64,000 nucleotides of DNA from Trabulsiella guamensis ATCC 49490 (GTDB lineage: Bacteria > Pseudomonadota > Gammaproteobacteria > Enterobacterales > Enterobacteriaceae): the NCBI RefSeq assembly GCF_000734965.1, contig NZ_JMTB01000105.1, positions 1 to 64,000 of the forward strand. The letters are read 5' to 3'. The position numbers were made by a program, and so were the translations under genes. The notes below the pieces were generated by a model. The model had not been told where the DNA came from. It saw only the letters and a list, made by a program, of their open reading frames with translations, and made no database searches. Positions 54,888 through 63,367 of this stretch are shown here, in pieces. The first letter of the stretch is position 1, and each line of letters starts with the position of its first letter.

Positions 54888-55361
54888 GTGGGATTTTTTA
54901 CCAAAACACGTCAGTCGCATGCTCGCATAAACGTCCCTGCCATTGTGCAGGTGGCGGCGCTCGCCATCATCATGATCCGGGCGCTGGATTTTCTGATGAT
55001 CTTTAACCTGCTCGGTGTACGCGGCCTCGGAGAATTTATTCACCGTAGCGTGCAGACATGGAGCCTGACGCTGGTTTTCCTCAGTAGTCTGGTACTGGTG
55101 TTCATCGAAATTTACTGCGCTTTTTCGCTGGTAAAAGGGCGCAACTGGGCGCGCTGGCTGTATCTGCTGACGCAAATTATTACCACTGGTTATCTATGGG
55201 CGTCGTCGCTCGGGTATGGTTATCCGGAACTTTTCAGTATTGCCGGGGGCTCGAAACGGGAAATTTTCCGCTCGCTGATGATGCAAAAACTTCCCGATAT
55301 TCTGGTGCTGCTTCTGCTTTTTATCCCCTCCGCGAGTCGTCGGTTTTTCCGCTTACAATAA
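54888..55361 (+). CDS. ybjO: YbjO, inner-membrane protein
   Basis: This 157-aa protein with about four hydrophobic segments matches E. coli YbjO (HRSVQTWSLTLVFLSSLVLV, WARWLYLLTQI). Function is unknown. Translation starts at GTG 54888 with AGGGAAG upstream. It lies between the pot operon and rlmC. Confidence 0.88.
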   Translation: MGFFTKTRQSHARINVPAIVQVAALAIIMIRALDFLMIFNLLGVRGLGEFIHRSVQTWSLTLVFLSSLVLVFIEIYCAFSLVKGRNWARWLYLLTQIITTGYLWASSLGYGYPELFSIAGGSKREIFRSLMMQKLPDILVLLLLFIPSASRRFFRLQ

Positions 55362-55403
55362 CGGTGATACAATCCCCGCCCCTGAATTCGTTAAGGCTTT
55401 AGT

Positions 55404-56540
55404 ATGCAGTGCGCACTCTATGATGCTGATCGTTGTCGCTCCTGTCAGTGGATAGCGCAGCCGATCAGCGAACAACTCGCGGCAAAAATGGATAATCTCC
55501 GCCACTTGCTGGCGTCCATGCCGGTGGCTGAGTGGTGTGCGCCCGTCAGCGGTCCGGAACAGGGGTTTCGTAATAAAGCTAAAATGGTGGTCAGTGGCAG
55601 CGTGGAAAAACCGCTGCTTGGCATGCTGCACCGCGACGGCACGCCGGAAGATCTTACCGCCTGTCCGCTCTATCCGGCTTCGTTTTACCCGGTGTTCGCC
55701 GCCCTCAAGCCGTTTATCGCCCGGGCAGGGCTGACGCCCTATAACGTCGCCCGTAAACGCGGCGAGCTGAAATATCTGTTGCTGACCGAAAGCCAGCGCG
55801 ATGGCGGCATGATGCTGCGTTTTGTGCTGCGTTCAGAAAATAAGCTGGAACAATTACGTGCAGCGCTGCCGTGGCTGCAGGCGCAGCTCCCACAACTTAA
55901 GGTGATCACCGCGAATATTCAGCCGGTGCATATGGCAATCATGGAAGGGGAGCAGGAGATCTTCTTCACGGAGCAGCAGGCGCTGGCGGAGACGTTTAAC
56001 GGCATACCGTTGTGGATCCGTCCACATAGCTTTTTCCAGACCAACCCGACGGTGGCGAGCCAGTTGTATGCCACCGCGCGTGACTGGGTGCGGCAACTTC
56101 CGGTGCAGCATATGTGGGATCTGTTCTGTGGCGTCGGTGGTTTTGGTCTGCATTGCGCGACACCGGAAATGACCTTAACCGGTATTGAAATTTCGCCAGA
56201 AGCCATTACTTGCGCGAAACAGTCCGCAGCAGAACTGGGATTGCAAAACCTGCATTTTCAGGCGCTGGACTCCACAAGATTTGCCACCGGCCAGGGTGAT
56301 GTTCCTGATCTGGTACTGGTCAACCCGCCACGTCGGGGCATTGGTAAAGCGCTGTGCGACTACCTGAGCCAGGTGGCACCGTCATATATACTTTATTCGA
56401 GTTGTAATGCGCAGACGATGACCATTGATTTCCGCCATCTTCCGGGGTATCGCGTGGAGCGTGTGCAGTTGTTCGATATGTTTCCGCACACTGCGCATTA
56501 CGAAGTGCTGACGCTACTGGTTCGTGTGGACCAGAAATAA
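55404..56540 (+). CDS. rlmC: RlmC (RumB), 23S rRNA m5U747 methyltransferase
   Basis: This 378-aa enzyme has an N-terminal cluster-binding Cys set ([15 protein letters not shown] plus CPLY). SAM motifs include [16 protein letters not shown], the substrate motif [11 protein letters not shown] and the catalytic Cys in [10 protein letters not shown]. It methylates U747 of 23S rRNA. It is the last gene of the E. coli 19-min block here; in E. coli the art arginine-transport genes follow, but here metG does. Confidence 0.95.
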   Translation: MQCALYDADRCRSCQWIAQPISEQLAAKMDNLRHLLASMPVAEWCAPVSGPEQGFRNKAKMVVSGSVEKPLLGMLHRDGTPEDLTACPLYPASFYPVFAALKPFIARAGLTPYNVARKRGELKYLLLTESQRDGGMMLRFVLRSENKLEQLRAALPWLQAQLPQLKVITANIQPVHMAIMEGEQEIFFTEQQALAETFNGIPLWIRPHSFFQTNPTVASQLYATARDWVRQLPVQHMWDLFCGVGGFGLHCATPEMTLTGIEISPEAITCAKQSAAELGLQNLHFQALDSTRFATGQGDVPDLVLVNPPRRGIGKALCDYLSQVAPSYILYSSCNAQTMTIDFRHLPGYRVERVQLFDMFPHTAHYEVLTLLVRVDQK

Positions 56541-56565
56541 ACCGGGCAACATAGCGTTGCCCGGT
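56541..56565. terminator. Hairpin between convergent rlmC and metG
   Basis: ACCGGGCAAC-ATAGC-GTTGCCCGGT is a perfect 10-bp stem starting right after the rlmC stop codon. It lacks a long T-tract. It marks the junction between two regions that are far apart in E. coli. Confidence 0.65.
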
Positions 56566-56575
56566 AGTAAGAGAA

Positions 56576-58609
56576 TTATTTGACCTGCTGGCCTGGCTGT
56601 GCGCCGCTGTCCGGGCTTAACAGGAAGATGTCTTTCCCGCCAGGACCGGCGGCCATCACCATCCCTTCAGAGATGCCAAAGCGCATTTTACGCGGCGCCA
56701 GGTTGGCGACCATCACTGTCAGACGCCCAATCAGCGCCTGCGGATCCGGGTAAGCTGAGCGGATGCCGGAGAAGACGTTACGCTTCTCACCGCCGAGATC
56801 CAGCGTCAGGCGCAGCAGTTTGTCGGAGCCGTCAACGAACTCTGCGTGTTCAATCAGTGCGATGCGCATATCCACTTTCGCGAAATCATCAAAAGTGATG
56901 GTTTCCTGAATCGGATCATCCGCCAGCGGACCAGTGATCGGAGCGGCAGCGGCTTTCACCTCTTCTTTCGAAGCTTCTACCAGTGCTTCCACCTGCTTCA
57001 TCTCAATGCGGTTATACAGCGCTTTGAAGGCGTTGACTTTGTGACTGAGCAACGGCTGCTGGATAGCGTCCCAGGTCAGTTCGGTGTTGAGGAACGCTTC
57101 GGCACGTTCGGTCAGTGACGGCAGCACCGGCTTCAGCCACGTCATCAGCACGCGGAACATATTGAGGCCCATGGTGCAGATGGCCTGCAGATCGGCATCG
57201 CGACCTTCCTGCTTCGCCACCACCCACGGCGCTTGTTCGTCAACATAGCGGTTGGCGACATCGGCCAGCGCCATGATTTCACGGATCGCTTTACCGAATT
57301 CACGGCTTTCCCAGGCTTCACCAATGGTGTCAGCGGCGTCAACGAAAGTCTGATACAACGCCGGGTCAGCCAGTTCAGCGGCCAGCACACCGTCGAAACG
57401 TTTAGCGATAAAACCTGCGTTACGGGACGCCAGGTTAACCACTTTATTGACGATGTCAGCATTCACGCGCTGCACGAAATCTTCCAGGTTCAGGTCGATG
57501 TCGTCAATGCGGGAAGAGAGTTTCGCCGTATAGTAGTAGCGAAGACTGTCGGCATCAAAATGGTTCAGCCAGGTGCTGGCTTTAATGAAAGTGCCGCGTG
57601 ATTTTGACATCTTCGCGCCGTTTACCGTCACATAGCCGTGAACGAACAGGTTGGTCGGCTTGCGGAAACCGCTGCCTTCCAGCATTGCCGGCCAGAACAG
57701 ACTGTGGAAGTAAACGATGTCTTTTCCGATGAAGTGATACAGCTCGGCATCGGAGTCTTTCTTCCAGTACTCGTCAAAGCTGACGGTGTCGCCGCGCTTG
57801 TCGCACAGGTTCTTAAAGGAGCCCATGTAGCCGATTGGCGCATCCAGCCAGACGTAGAAATATTTACCCGGCGCGTTCGGAATTTCAAAACCGAAGTACG
57901 GCGCATCACGGGAGATATCCCACTGTTGCAGGCCGGACTCAAACCACTCCTGCATTTTGTTTGCCACCTGTTCCTGCAACGCACCACTGCGGGTCCACGC
58001 CTGCAGCATTTCGCTGAACGACGGCAGGTCAAAGAAGAAGTGTTCGGATTCACGCATCACAGGCGTCGCGCCGGAGACCACGGATTTCGGATCGATAAGT
58101 TCGGTCGGGCTGTAGGTCGCGCCACACACTTCGCAGTTATCGCCGTACTGATCCGGGGATTTACATCTCGGGCAGGTGCCTTTCACAAAACGGTCCGGCA
58201 GGAACATGCCTTTTTCCGGATCGTAGAGCTGAGAAATGGTGCGGTTTTTAATAAAACCGTTCTCTTTCAGACGCGTATAAATCAGTTCCGACAGCTCGCG
58301 GTTTTCATCGCTGTGCGTGGAGTGATAGTTGTTATAGCTGATCTCAAAGCCAGCAAAATCGGTCTGATGCTCCTGACTCATTTCGGCAATCATCTGCTCC
58401 GGGGTGATCCCCAGTTGCTGCGCTTTCAGCATGATCGGCGTGCCGTGGGCATCGTCGGCGCAGATGAAATTCACCTCGTGGCCGCGCATTCGCTGGTAAC
58501 GGACCCAGACATCAGCCTGGATATGCTCCAGCATGTGGCCGAGGTGGATTGAGCCGTTGGCGTACGGCAGCGCGCACGTTACCAGAATTTTTTTCGCGAC
58601 ATGAGTCAT
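56576..58609 (-). CDS. metG: MetG, methionyl-tRNA synthetase
   Basis: This 677-aa class I synthetase has the HIGH-type motif ([15 protein letters not shown]), zinc-binding Cys pairs ([17 protein letters not shown]) and KMSKS ([11 protein letters not shown]). A C-terminal tRNA-binding dimerisation domain ([18 protein letters not shown]) follows. Length equals E. coli MetG. ATG at 58609; divergent from mrp. Confidence 0.97.
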   Translation of the reverse strand: MTHVAKKILVTCALPYANGSIHLGHMLEHIQADVWVRYQRMRGHEVNFICADDAHGTPIMLKAQQLGITPEQMIAEMSQEHQTDFAGFEISYNNYHSTHSDENRELSELIYTRLKENGFIKNRTISQLYDPEKGMFLPDRFVKGTCPRCKSPDQYGDNCEVCGATYSPTELIDPKSVVSGATPVMRESEHFFFDLPSFSEMLQAWTRSGALQEQVANKMQEWFESGLQQWDISRDAPYFGFEIPNAPGKYFYVWLDAPIGYMGSFKNLCDKRGDTVSFDEYWKKDSDAELYHFIGKDIVYFHSLFWPAMLEGSGFRKPTNLFVHGYVTVNGAKMSKSRGTFIKASTWLNHFDADSLRYYYTAKLSSRIDDIDLNLEDFVQRVNADIVNKVVNLASRNAGFIAKRFDGVLAAELADPALYQTFVDAADTIGEAWESREFGKAIREIMALADVANRYVDEQAPWVVAKQEGRDADLQAICTMGLNMFRVLMTWLKPVLPSLTERAEAFLNTELTWDAIQQPLLSHKVNAFKALYNRIEMKQVEALVEASKEEVKAAAAPITGPLADDPIQETITFDDFAKVDMRIALIEHAEFVDGSDKLLRLTLDLGGEKRNVFSGIRSAYPDPQALIGRLTVMVANLAPRKMRFGISEGMVMAAGPGGKDIFLLSPDSGAQPGQQVK

Positions 58610-58745
58610 AGTGGATATTACTTCTTTGATAGTGAAAAGGGCTTTCGATATTACCAAAAGGGCCATTATTAAGTAAGCACAAACCTGAGCCTTTCAGGTA
58701 AACTTGTTGATTAACGCGTTTACTCACAAGAACAAAGGAGTCGGG

Positions 58746-59855
58746 ATGAGTTCACAATCCCAGGCCACTTCCCCGGAGCGCCTGCGCGCAATGGTCGCCG
58801 GGACGCTGGCCAATTTTCAGCACCCAACCCTGAAGCACAACCTGACGACGCTGAAGGCGTTGCATCATGTCGCTCTGTTAGACGACGTTGTGCACATTGA
58901 AATTCAGATGCCGTTTGTCTGGCAGAGCGCGTTCGAAGCGCTGAAAGATGAATGCAGCGCTGAGCTGCTGCGCATCACCGGCGCGAAAGCGATCGACTGG
59001 AAGCTGTCGCACAGCATCGCCACGATGAAACGCGTGAAGAATCAGCCTGGCGTCAACGGCGTGAAGAATATTATTGCAGTCAGTTCCGGTAAAGGCGGGG
59101 TGGGGAAATCCTCCACCGCGGTAAACCTGGCGCTGGCACTGGCGGCGGAAGGCGCGAATGTCGGTATTCTTGATGCTGATATCTACGGCCCGTCGGTACC
59201 GATGATGTTAGGCGCAGAAGATCAGCGCCCGACGTCACCAGACGGCACCCACATGGCGCCAATCATGAAATTTGGTCTGGCGACCAACTCTATTGGCTAT
59301 CTGGTCACTGACGACAATGCCATGGTGTGGCGCGGCCCGATGGCCAGTAAGGCGCTGTTGCAGATGCTACAGGAAACCCTTTGGCCGGATCTCGACTATC
59401 TGGTGCTGGACATGCCGCCAGGCACCGGTGATATCCAGCTGACGCTGGCGCAGAATATTCCGGTTACCGGCGCGGTTGTGGTGACGACGCCGCAGGACGT
59501 AGCGCTGATCGACGCCAAAAAAGGCATTGTGATGTTTGAGAAAGTCGATCTGCCGGTACTGGGGATTGTCGAAAACATGAGCATGCATATCTGCAGCAAC
59601 TGCGGTCATCATGAGCCGATTTTCGGCACCGGTGGCGCAGAGAAGCTGGCGCAGCAGTATCATACCGAGCTGCTCGGCCAGATGCCGCTGCATATCAGCC
59701 TGCGTGAAGATCTCGATCGCGGTACGCCGACGGTGGTCAGTCGCCCGGAGAGTGAATTTACCGCGTCCTATCGTCAGCTGGCTGGCCGTGTGGCCTCACA
59801 GTTGTACTGGATGGGCGAAGTGATCCCGAGCGAGATTTCGTTCCGCGCGGTGTAA
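58746..59855 (+). CDS. mrp: Mrp (ApbC), iron-sulfur cluster carrier ATPase
   Basis: This 369-aa P-loop protein has an N-terminal MIP18-like domain (LKHNLTTLKALHHVAL), the deviant Walker A SSGKGGVGKSS, and the cluster-binding CxxC in CSNCGHHEPIFG. It carries [4Fe-4S] clusters to target proteins. ATG at 58746 matches E. coli length. Divergence from metG is as in E. coli. Confidence 0.95.
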   Translation: MSSQSQATSPERLRAMVAGTLANFQHPTLKHNLTTLKALHHVALLDDVVHIEIQMPFVWQSAFEALKDECSAELLRITGAKAIDWKLSHSIATMKRVKNQPGVNGVKNIIAVSSGKGGVGKSSTAVNLALALAAEGANVGILDADIYGPSVPMMLGAEDQRPTSPDGTHMAPIMKFGLATNSIGYLVTDDNAMVWRGPMASKALLQMLQETLWPDLDYLVLDMPPGTGDIQLTLAQNIPVTGAVVVTTPQDVALIDAKKGIVMFEKVDLPVLGIVENMSMHICSNCGHHEPIFGTGGAEKLAQQYHTELLGQMPLHISLREDLDRGTPTVVSRPESEFTASYRQLAGRVASQLYWMGEVIPSEISFRAV

Positions 59856-59863
59856 TGACAGAG

Positions 59864-59888
59864 GGTGCTACGCATGTGGCGTAGCACC
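59864..59888. terminator. Hairpin between convergent mrp and rcnB
   Basis: GGTGCTACGC-ATGTG-GCGTAGCACC is a perfect 10-bp stem between convergent genes and probably acts as a bidirectional terminator. Confidence 0.7.
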
Positions 59889-59894
59889 TGTCCG

Positions 59895-60224
59895 TTAACG
59901 GTGGTAGAAAATATCACCGTCGTAGGCTTTCAGGATTTTGCCGTCCGCTTCCGAAACCAGTACGTAGTTCTCACCCATGTAAGTCCAGTACGTTCCCGCA
60001 TCCGGTGCTGGCAGATTACGTAACTGCCACTGTTTTATCTTGTATTCATCAGTACGATACAGTTCCGGTACCGTGTCACCGATTTTGAAATGAGTGAAAT
60101 CGGCGATGAAACCATCAAGTTCATATTTCTGAATGCCTGACGTCGATACCGTTGCCGGCGCGGCCCAGGTTGCGCCCGTCACTGCCAGCAGTGCGCTGAG
60201 AAACAGCAATCTACACTTACCCAT
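59895..60224 (-). CDS. rcnB: RcnB, periplasmic nickel/cobalt homeostasis protein
   Basis: This 109-aa protein has a signal peptide (MGKCRLLFLSALLAVTGATW, cleaved near AA|P) and the RcnB core (KYELDGFIADF, VPELYRTDEYKIKQWQLRNLP). E. coli RcnB modulates Ni/Co efflux through RcnA. Here rcnR and rcnA, which separate it from thiM in E. coli, are missing, so RcnB stands alone at this locus. Confidence 0.92.
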   Translation of the reverse strand: MGKCRLLFLSALLAVTGATWAAPATVSTSGIQKYELDGFIADFTHFKIGDTVPELYRTDEYKIKQWQLRNLPAPDAGTYWTYMGENYVLVSEADGKILKAYDGDIFYHR

Positions 60225-60424
60225 TATTTCTCCACAAAATCAGTCTGGTACCAGCCCCACAAAACCACAGACGTGAGCAGGGGAAAGATCATCTTAAGCG
60301 AACCAGAGAATAATATGTTCAGGGAAAATTGTAACCAGGTTGAACATAAGCGCTATGGATAACCGGATTTCTCTGAACTTCTCCATCTCTGTCAGCTGGC
60401 GAACCCCCGATTTCTGCATAGCGC

Positions 60425-60453
60425 TTGCATCCTGCGGATGACCTGCTTATTCT
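60425..60453 (+). promoter_or_regulatory. Sigma70 promoter of the thiM leader
   Basis: TTGCAT (60425-60430), a 17-bp spacer and TATTCT (60448-60453) form a good sigma70 promoter. The predicted start is near 60460, 11 bp before the TPP aptamer. The 60225-60424 stretch also holds TATGTTCA/TGAACATA half-sites at 60314 and 60341. Confidence 0.65.
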
Positions 60454-60470
60454 GCAAGTTGAAATACTAT

Positions 60471-60543
60471 GACTCGGGGTGCCCTTCCTTGTGAAGGCTG
60501 AGAAATACCCGTACCACCTGATCTGGATAATGCCAGCGTAGGG
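60471..60543 (+). promoter_or_regulatory. TPP riboswitch aptamer (thiM leader), 3' end replaced by an integrated element
   Basis: The THI-box core is complete: GACTCGGGGTGCCCTTCC, the CTGAGA loop, ATACCCGTACCACCTGATCT and GGATAATGCCAGCGTAGGG. In the thiM leader the sequence after GTAGGG is normally AAGTC, which pairs with GACT to close helix P1. Here the sequence changes to TGCTAGTT at 60544, so the closing strand and the translational expression platform are gone. A shifted GACT/AGTT pairing could partly rebuild P1. thiM itself is not in the window. Confidence 0.9.
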
Positions 60544-60617
60544 TGCTAGTTTTTGTTATATATCAAGTAGTTAAACACACTTCTGTTCAATCAATTCTTA
60601 TCACTGAAACAGAGGCT

Positions 60618-61913
60618 GTGAAGATTTTGCTTACTAAACGTATTCGTTATACCTTCCTTCGAGATTCAATCTACTACCTTCAATTCTGTTTGCCTGACGG
60701 CAAGATGTTTAGACGTTCACTAGGGACTGATAGCCAGAGGGAAGCTAATGCATTGATGATAGCTTTAATGCCTTCTGTTATTCAGGCAAAGGAGGGGACA
60801 CTGCCTCCCGATGCACTTTCTATTCAACTCGAAGAGTTGAGCAAAATGCGGATGCTCCAAAGAGCCACAAGGATTTTTCCTGCTGTATCTGTTAAGCCCG
60901 ACATGGTAGCGCCGACGATTGAGCCAGCAGAAGAAAGACAAATTACATTAGGAGAAGCGTGGAAGCAATACATACAGGACAAAGGCAAGCATTGGACATC
61001 ATCCATTCACTCAGCTAATGAGCGTTATATGGAGGTGATGCTAGCTGTGTTAGGAGAGGATAAGAATATACAGCACATCACTAAGCAGGATATCAAACAG
61101 GTGATGGAAGTTATTGAAGGGCTTCCTAAGCGAGTAGTTCAGCCATACCGCTCAATGACAATAGAGCAGTTAATTAATTGTGACGATGTTCCCGATGAAC
61201 ATTTGCTAGGAACTGAGGCAATACATAAGCACCTCAAAATCTATAAATCTCTCTTCAAAACCTATTTAACTAACGATAAGTCAATTCTCCATGTATCACC
61301 CACTGACGGCCTTACTGCCCCTCCCTCGGCGGTACGATATGGGGCATACACTAATAGTGAGATGAAACGTTTTGTTAGCTACGCAATTGAAGAGGCAAAA
61401 CCTGAGTGGCTTAAATGGATTATCTTGTTGCTGGCGTATACAGGCGCTAGGAGAGGTGAGCTAGCTACACTGACAGTATCCCAAGTGTGCTTTGATGATG
61501 ATAGTAATCGTCACTTCCTGCTTATCAAGGAGGGTAAAACAGATAACGCAGTGAGGCAGGTTCCTTTGCATCAACATCTTATTGAGTTAGGTTTTCTGGA
61601 GTATGTTAGAGGGAAGGGAGATAAGCTGTTTCCAGAGGTGGCGGGAAGTAATATGGCTAAGATTGGCAAGGTGCTATCTGACATCAGAGACGCTCTGGAC
61701 ATCCCATACAGGGACATACACAATCAGAGGCGTATTGTTCATAGTTTCCGGCATAGCGTTGTTACTGCTGCCTCTGGTTGGATGAATGACATTACACACT
61801 TGCAACAAGTAATAGGGCATGAGAAAACAGGGACGGGGATAACTAGAAGATATTTACACACCTTCCCACTGTCAGTTGTATGTCATATCATTGACGGATT
61901 GAACTGGCGTTAA
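60618..61913 (+). CDS. int: Tyrosine-family site-specific integrase
   Basis: This 431-aa recombinase has an N-terminal arm/core-binding region (LTKRIRYTFLRDSIYYLQFC, then ITLGEAWKQYIQDKGKHWTS). The catalytic domain is complete: R278 in TGARRGE, K307 in EGKTDN, H375 and R378 in HSFRHS, H401 in IGHEKT and the nucleophile Y412 in RRYLHTF. It should catalyse integration and excision at the riboswitch site. GTG at 60618 with AGAGG upstream is the likely start, but the frame is open back to the riboswitch junction (a GTG lies at 60543). The abiJ-like gene follows after 38 bp. Confidence 0.9.
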   Translation: MKILLTKRIRYTFLRDSIYYLQFCLPDGKMFRRSLGTDSQREANALMIALMPSVIQAKEGTLPPDALSIQLEELSKMRMLQRATRIFPAVSVKPDMVAPTIEPAEERQITLGEAWKQYIQDKGKHWTSSIHSANERYMEVMLAVLGEDKNIQHITKQDIKQVMEVIEGLPKRVVQPYRSMTIEQLINCDDVPDEHLLGTEAIHKHLKIYKSLFKTYLTNDKSILHVSPTDGLTAPPSAVRYGAYTNSEMKRFVSYAIEEAKPEWLKWIILLLAYTGARRGELATLTVSQVCFDDDSNRHFLLIKEGKTDNAVRQVPLHQHLIELGFLEYVRGKGDKLFPEVAGSNMAKIGKVLSDIRDALDIPYRDIHNQRRIVHSFRHSVVTAASGWMNDITHLQQVIGHEKTGTGITRRYLHTFPLSVVCHIIDGLNWR

Positions 61914-61951
61914 ACGCCTCTTGACTAACACAGCGATAAGGCAAAGTATCT

Positions 61952-62782
61952 ATGGCTAAGCCGTTCTCTCAAAGATATGGATATGTGAAAGTTGAAGAAG
62001 TCATACAAGTTTCTGATTTAGATGATGAAACACGAAGAGCAATATGGAACTGCCTTTATGTGACATTTTTCGATAACAGTAATTTTAGTAATTATGCAGT
62101 AAATTGTGCAAAAATGGTTTGGACATACCACTTTAATTTTGATGCGGATAAGATTCCTTCATATGATAAAGATTACCCCCCTCGCGCATCCCTTTTGACA
62201 ACAATAAAAAAATACATTTACGCATGTGAATGGTTTCATCTTTTTGACCTCATCGAGTTTTTAGTTGAAAATACCTCGTTGCTATCAAAAGTTGCTTTGG
62301 ATAAATATCTTAATCATGTCTTTAGAAAATTTGGCGTCGGTTATACTATTATTAACGGCTTAGTTACCCCTGTTTCCGACGAAGTCGAAATTGAGAGTGT
62401 GCAAAAAGCTATTGATAATAATATTGAATCTTCAAAATACCATTTGCAAAGGGCGTTGGAACTTCTATCAGATAGAGAGCAACCGGACTTTAGAAACTCA
62501 ATTAAGGAATCTATTTCAGCTATAGAATCTTTGTGTCGTAAGATAACAGGGGATGATAAAGGGACTCTGGGTAAATTAATCAAGGTTGTAGAGGAGAAGG
62601 GCTATATTCACCAATCTATGAAAAATGCCTTTTCTAGCCTTTACGGATATACCAGTGATACGGGCGGGATAAGACATTCACTAACGGATGCTGGAGAGAA
62701 TCCAACACTTGAGGATGCTCGTTATATGCTAGTTATCTGTAGTGCGTTCAGTAACTACCTTATTTCAAAGATGGGTGACTAG
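61952..62782 (+). CDS. AbiJ-like protein with HEPN-type C-terminal domain (candidate phage defence)
   Basis: This 276-aa protein opens with FSQRYGYVKVEEVIQVSDLD and RRAIWNCLY, the pattern of AbiJ N-terminal domain 4 proteins. Its C-terminal half (from about residue 160) has NSIKESISAIESLCRKITG and YTSDTGGIRHSLTDAG, as in abortive-infection HEPN-like domains. Many such proteins are toxic RNases that stop phage growth by arresting the cell; a canonical Rx4-6H motif is not obvious here, so the chemistry is uncertain. It lies 38 bp after int on the same strand and may be co-transcribed with it. Confidence 0.72.
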   Translation: MAKPFSQRYGYVKVEEVIQVSDLDDETRRAIWNCLYVTFFDNSNFSNYAVNCAKMVWTYHFNFDADKIPSYDKDYPPRASLLTTIKKYIYACEWFHLFDLIEFLVENTSLLSKVALDKYLNHVFRKFGVGYTIINGLVTPVSDEVEIESVQKAIDNNIESSKYHLQRALELLSDREQPDFRNSIKESISAIESLCRKITGDDKGTLGKLIKVVEEKGYIHQSMKNAFSSLYGYTSDTGGIRHSLTDAGENPTLEDARYMLVICSAFSNYLISKMGD

Positions 62783-62847
62783 CTATCAATGTGCGGGACA
62801 CTTAAACATGTCTCGCATGTTAATGCGTCTGCTGTAATCTTTTTACC

Positions 62848-62891
62848 TACCCTATAGCAAATTTTGCTATACCCTATGGCAAATATTGCTA
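62848..62891. repeat. Two tandem 22-bp repeats
   Basis: Two head-to-tail 22-bp units, each of the form TACCCTAT(A/G)GCAAAT(T/A)TTGCTA, match at 20 of 22 positions. Each holds a near-palindrome (TAGCAAA/TTTGCTA). They resemble iterons or operators for an element-encoded DNA-binding protein. They lie 66 bp after the abiJ-like gene. Confidence 0.75.
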
Positions 62892-62944
62892 CGTATTATA
62901 CTATTTATTATATTAAAGAAATAAATCACTGGCTCCATAAACAT

Positions 62945-63107
62945 GTGGCATACGCCACGGAGCCATGCAGCTTGCTGCGTCTACTACAACCCATAATAGA
63001 ACAGACATCCTACTATCTACTTCGCTCGCTCCTTACGTAGCATCGCTAGTATATACAAAGCATATCTATTAGACGCACTCCGTGCAAAGGTCTCGCCAAC
63101 GGCGTCT
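62945..63107. repeat. Cluster of short perfect hairpins in the gene-free part of the element
   Basis: GTGGC-ATAC-GCCAC (62945-62958), GCAGC-TT-GCTGC (62967-62978), GCAC-TCC-GTGC (63074-63084) and outer AGACGC/GCGTCT arms (63071-63107) lie in an otherwise AT-rich stretch. The 62783-63367 gap shows no convincing coding sequence. Confidence 0.55.
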
Positions 63108-63247
63108 ATAACATTCAAAATAATACTATGAATAATATGAAGAAAGAATGAATAAAATGAGGGGGAATATTAGTAATATATGGAGGGTAAAGGGGGAATG
63201 TGTTGTTATGCTTTTTCATCTTGACTAACAATGCTATCATCAAAGAC

Positions 63248-63288
63248 GCACCAAAGGTGCAAAGTCAAAAGAAACGCACCAGAGGTGC
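63248..63288. repeat. Two GCACC-N3-GGTGC palindromes
   Basis: GCACCAAAGGTGC (63248-63260) and GCACCAGAGGTGC (63276-63288) are spaced 28 bp apart, each preceded by AC and followed by A. They are probable protein-binding sites, about 80 bp from the 3' end of the serine recombinase gene. Confidence 0.6.
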
Positions 63289-63367
63289 ATGACGCACGAA
63301 GGAGAGGATAACCTAACGATTCCCTCCCTCCGAACAAACCCTCTCTCATATCATTCGCCTGTTTAGA

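Noticed and set aside
62783-63367. CRISPR-like array in the repeat-rich region of the element
   Set aside because: Only two tandem 22-bp units and scattered short palindromes are present, with no regularly spaced spacers and no cas genes.
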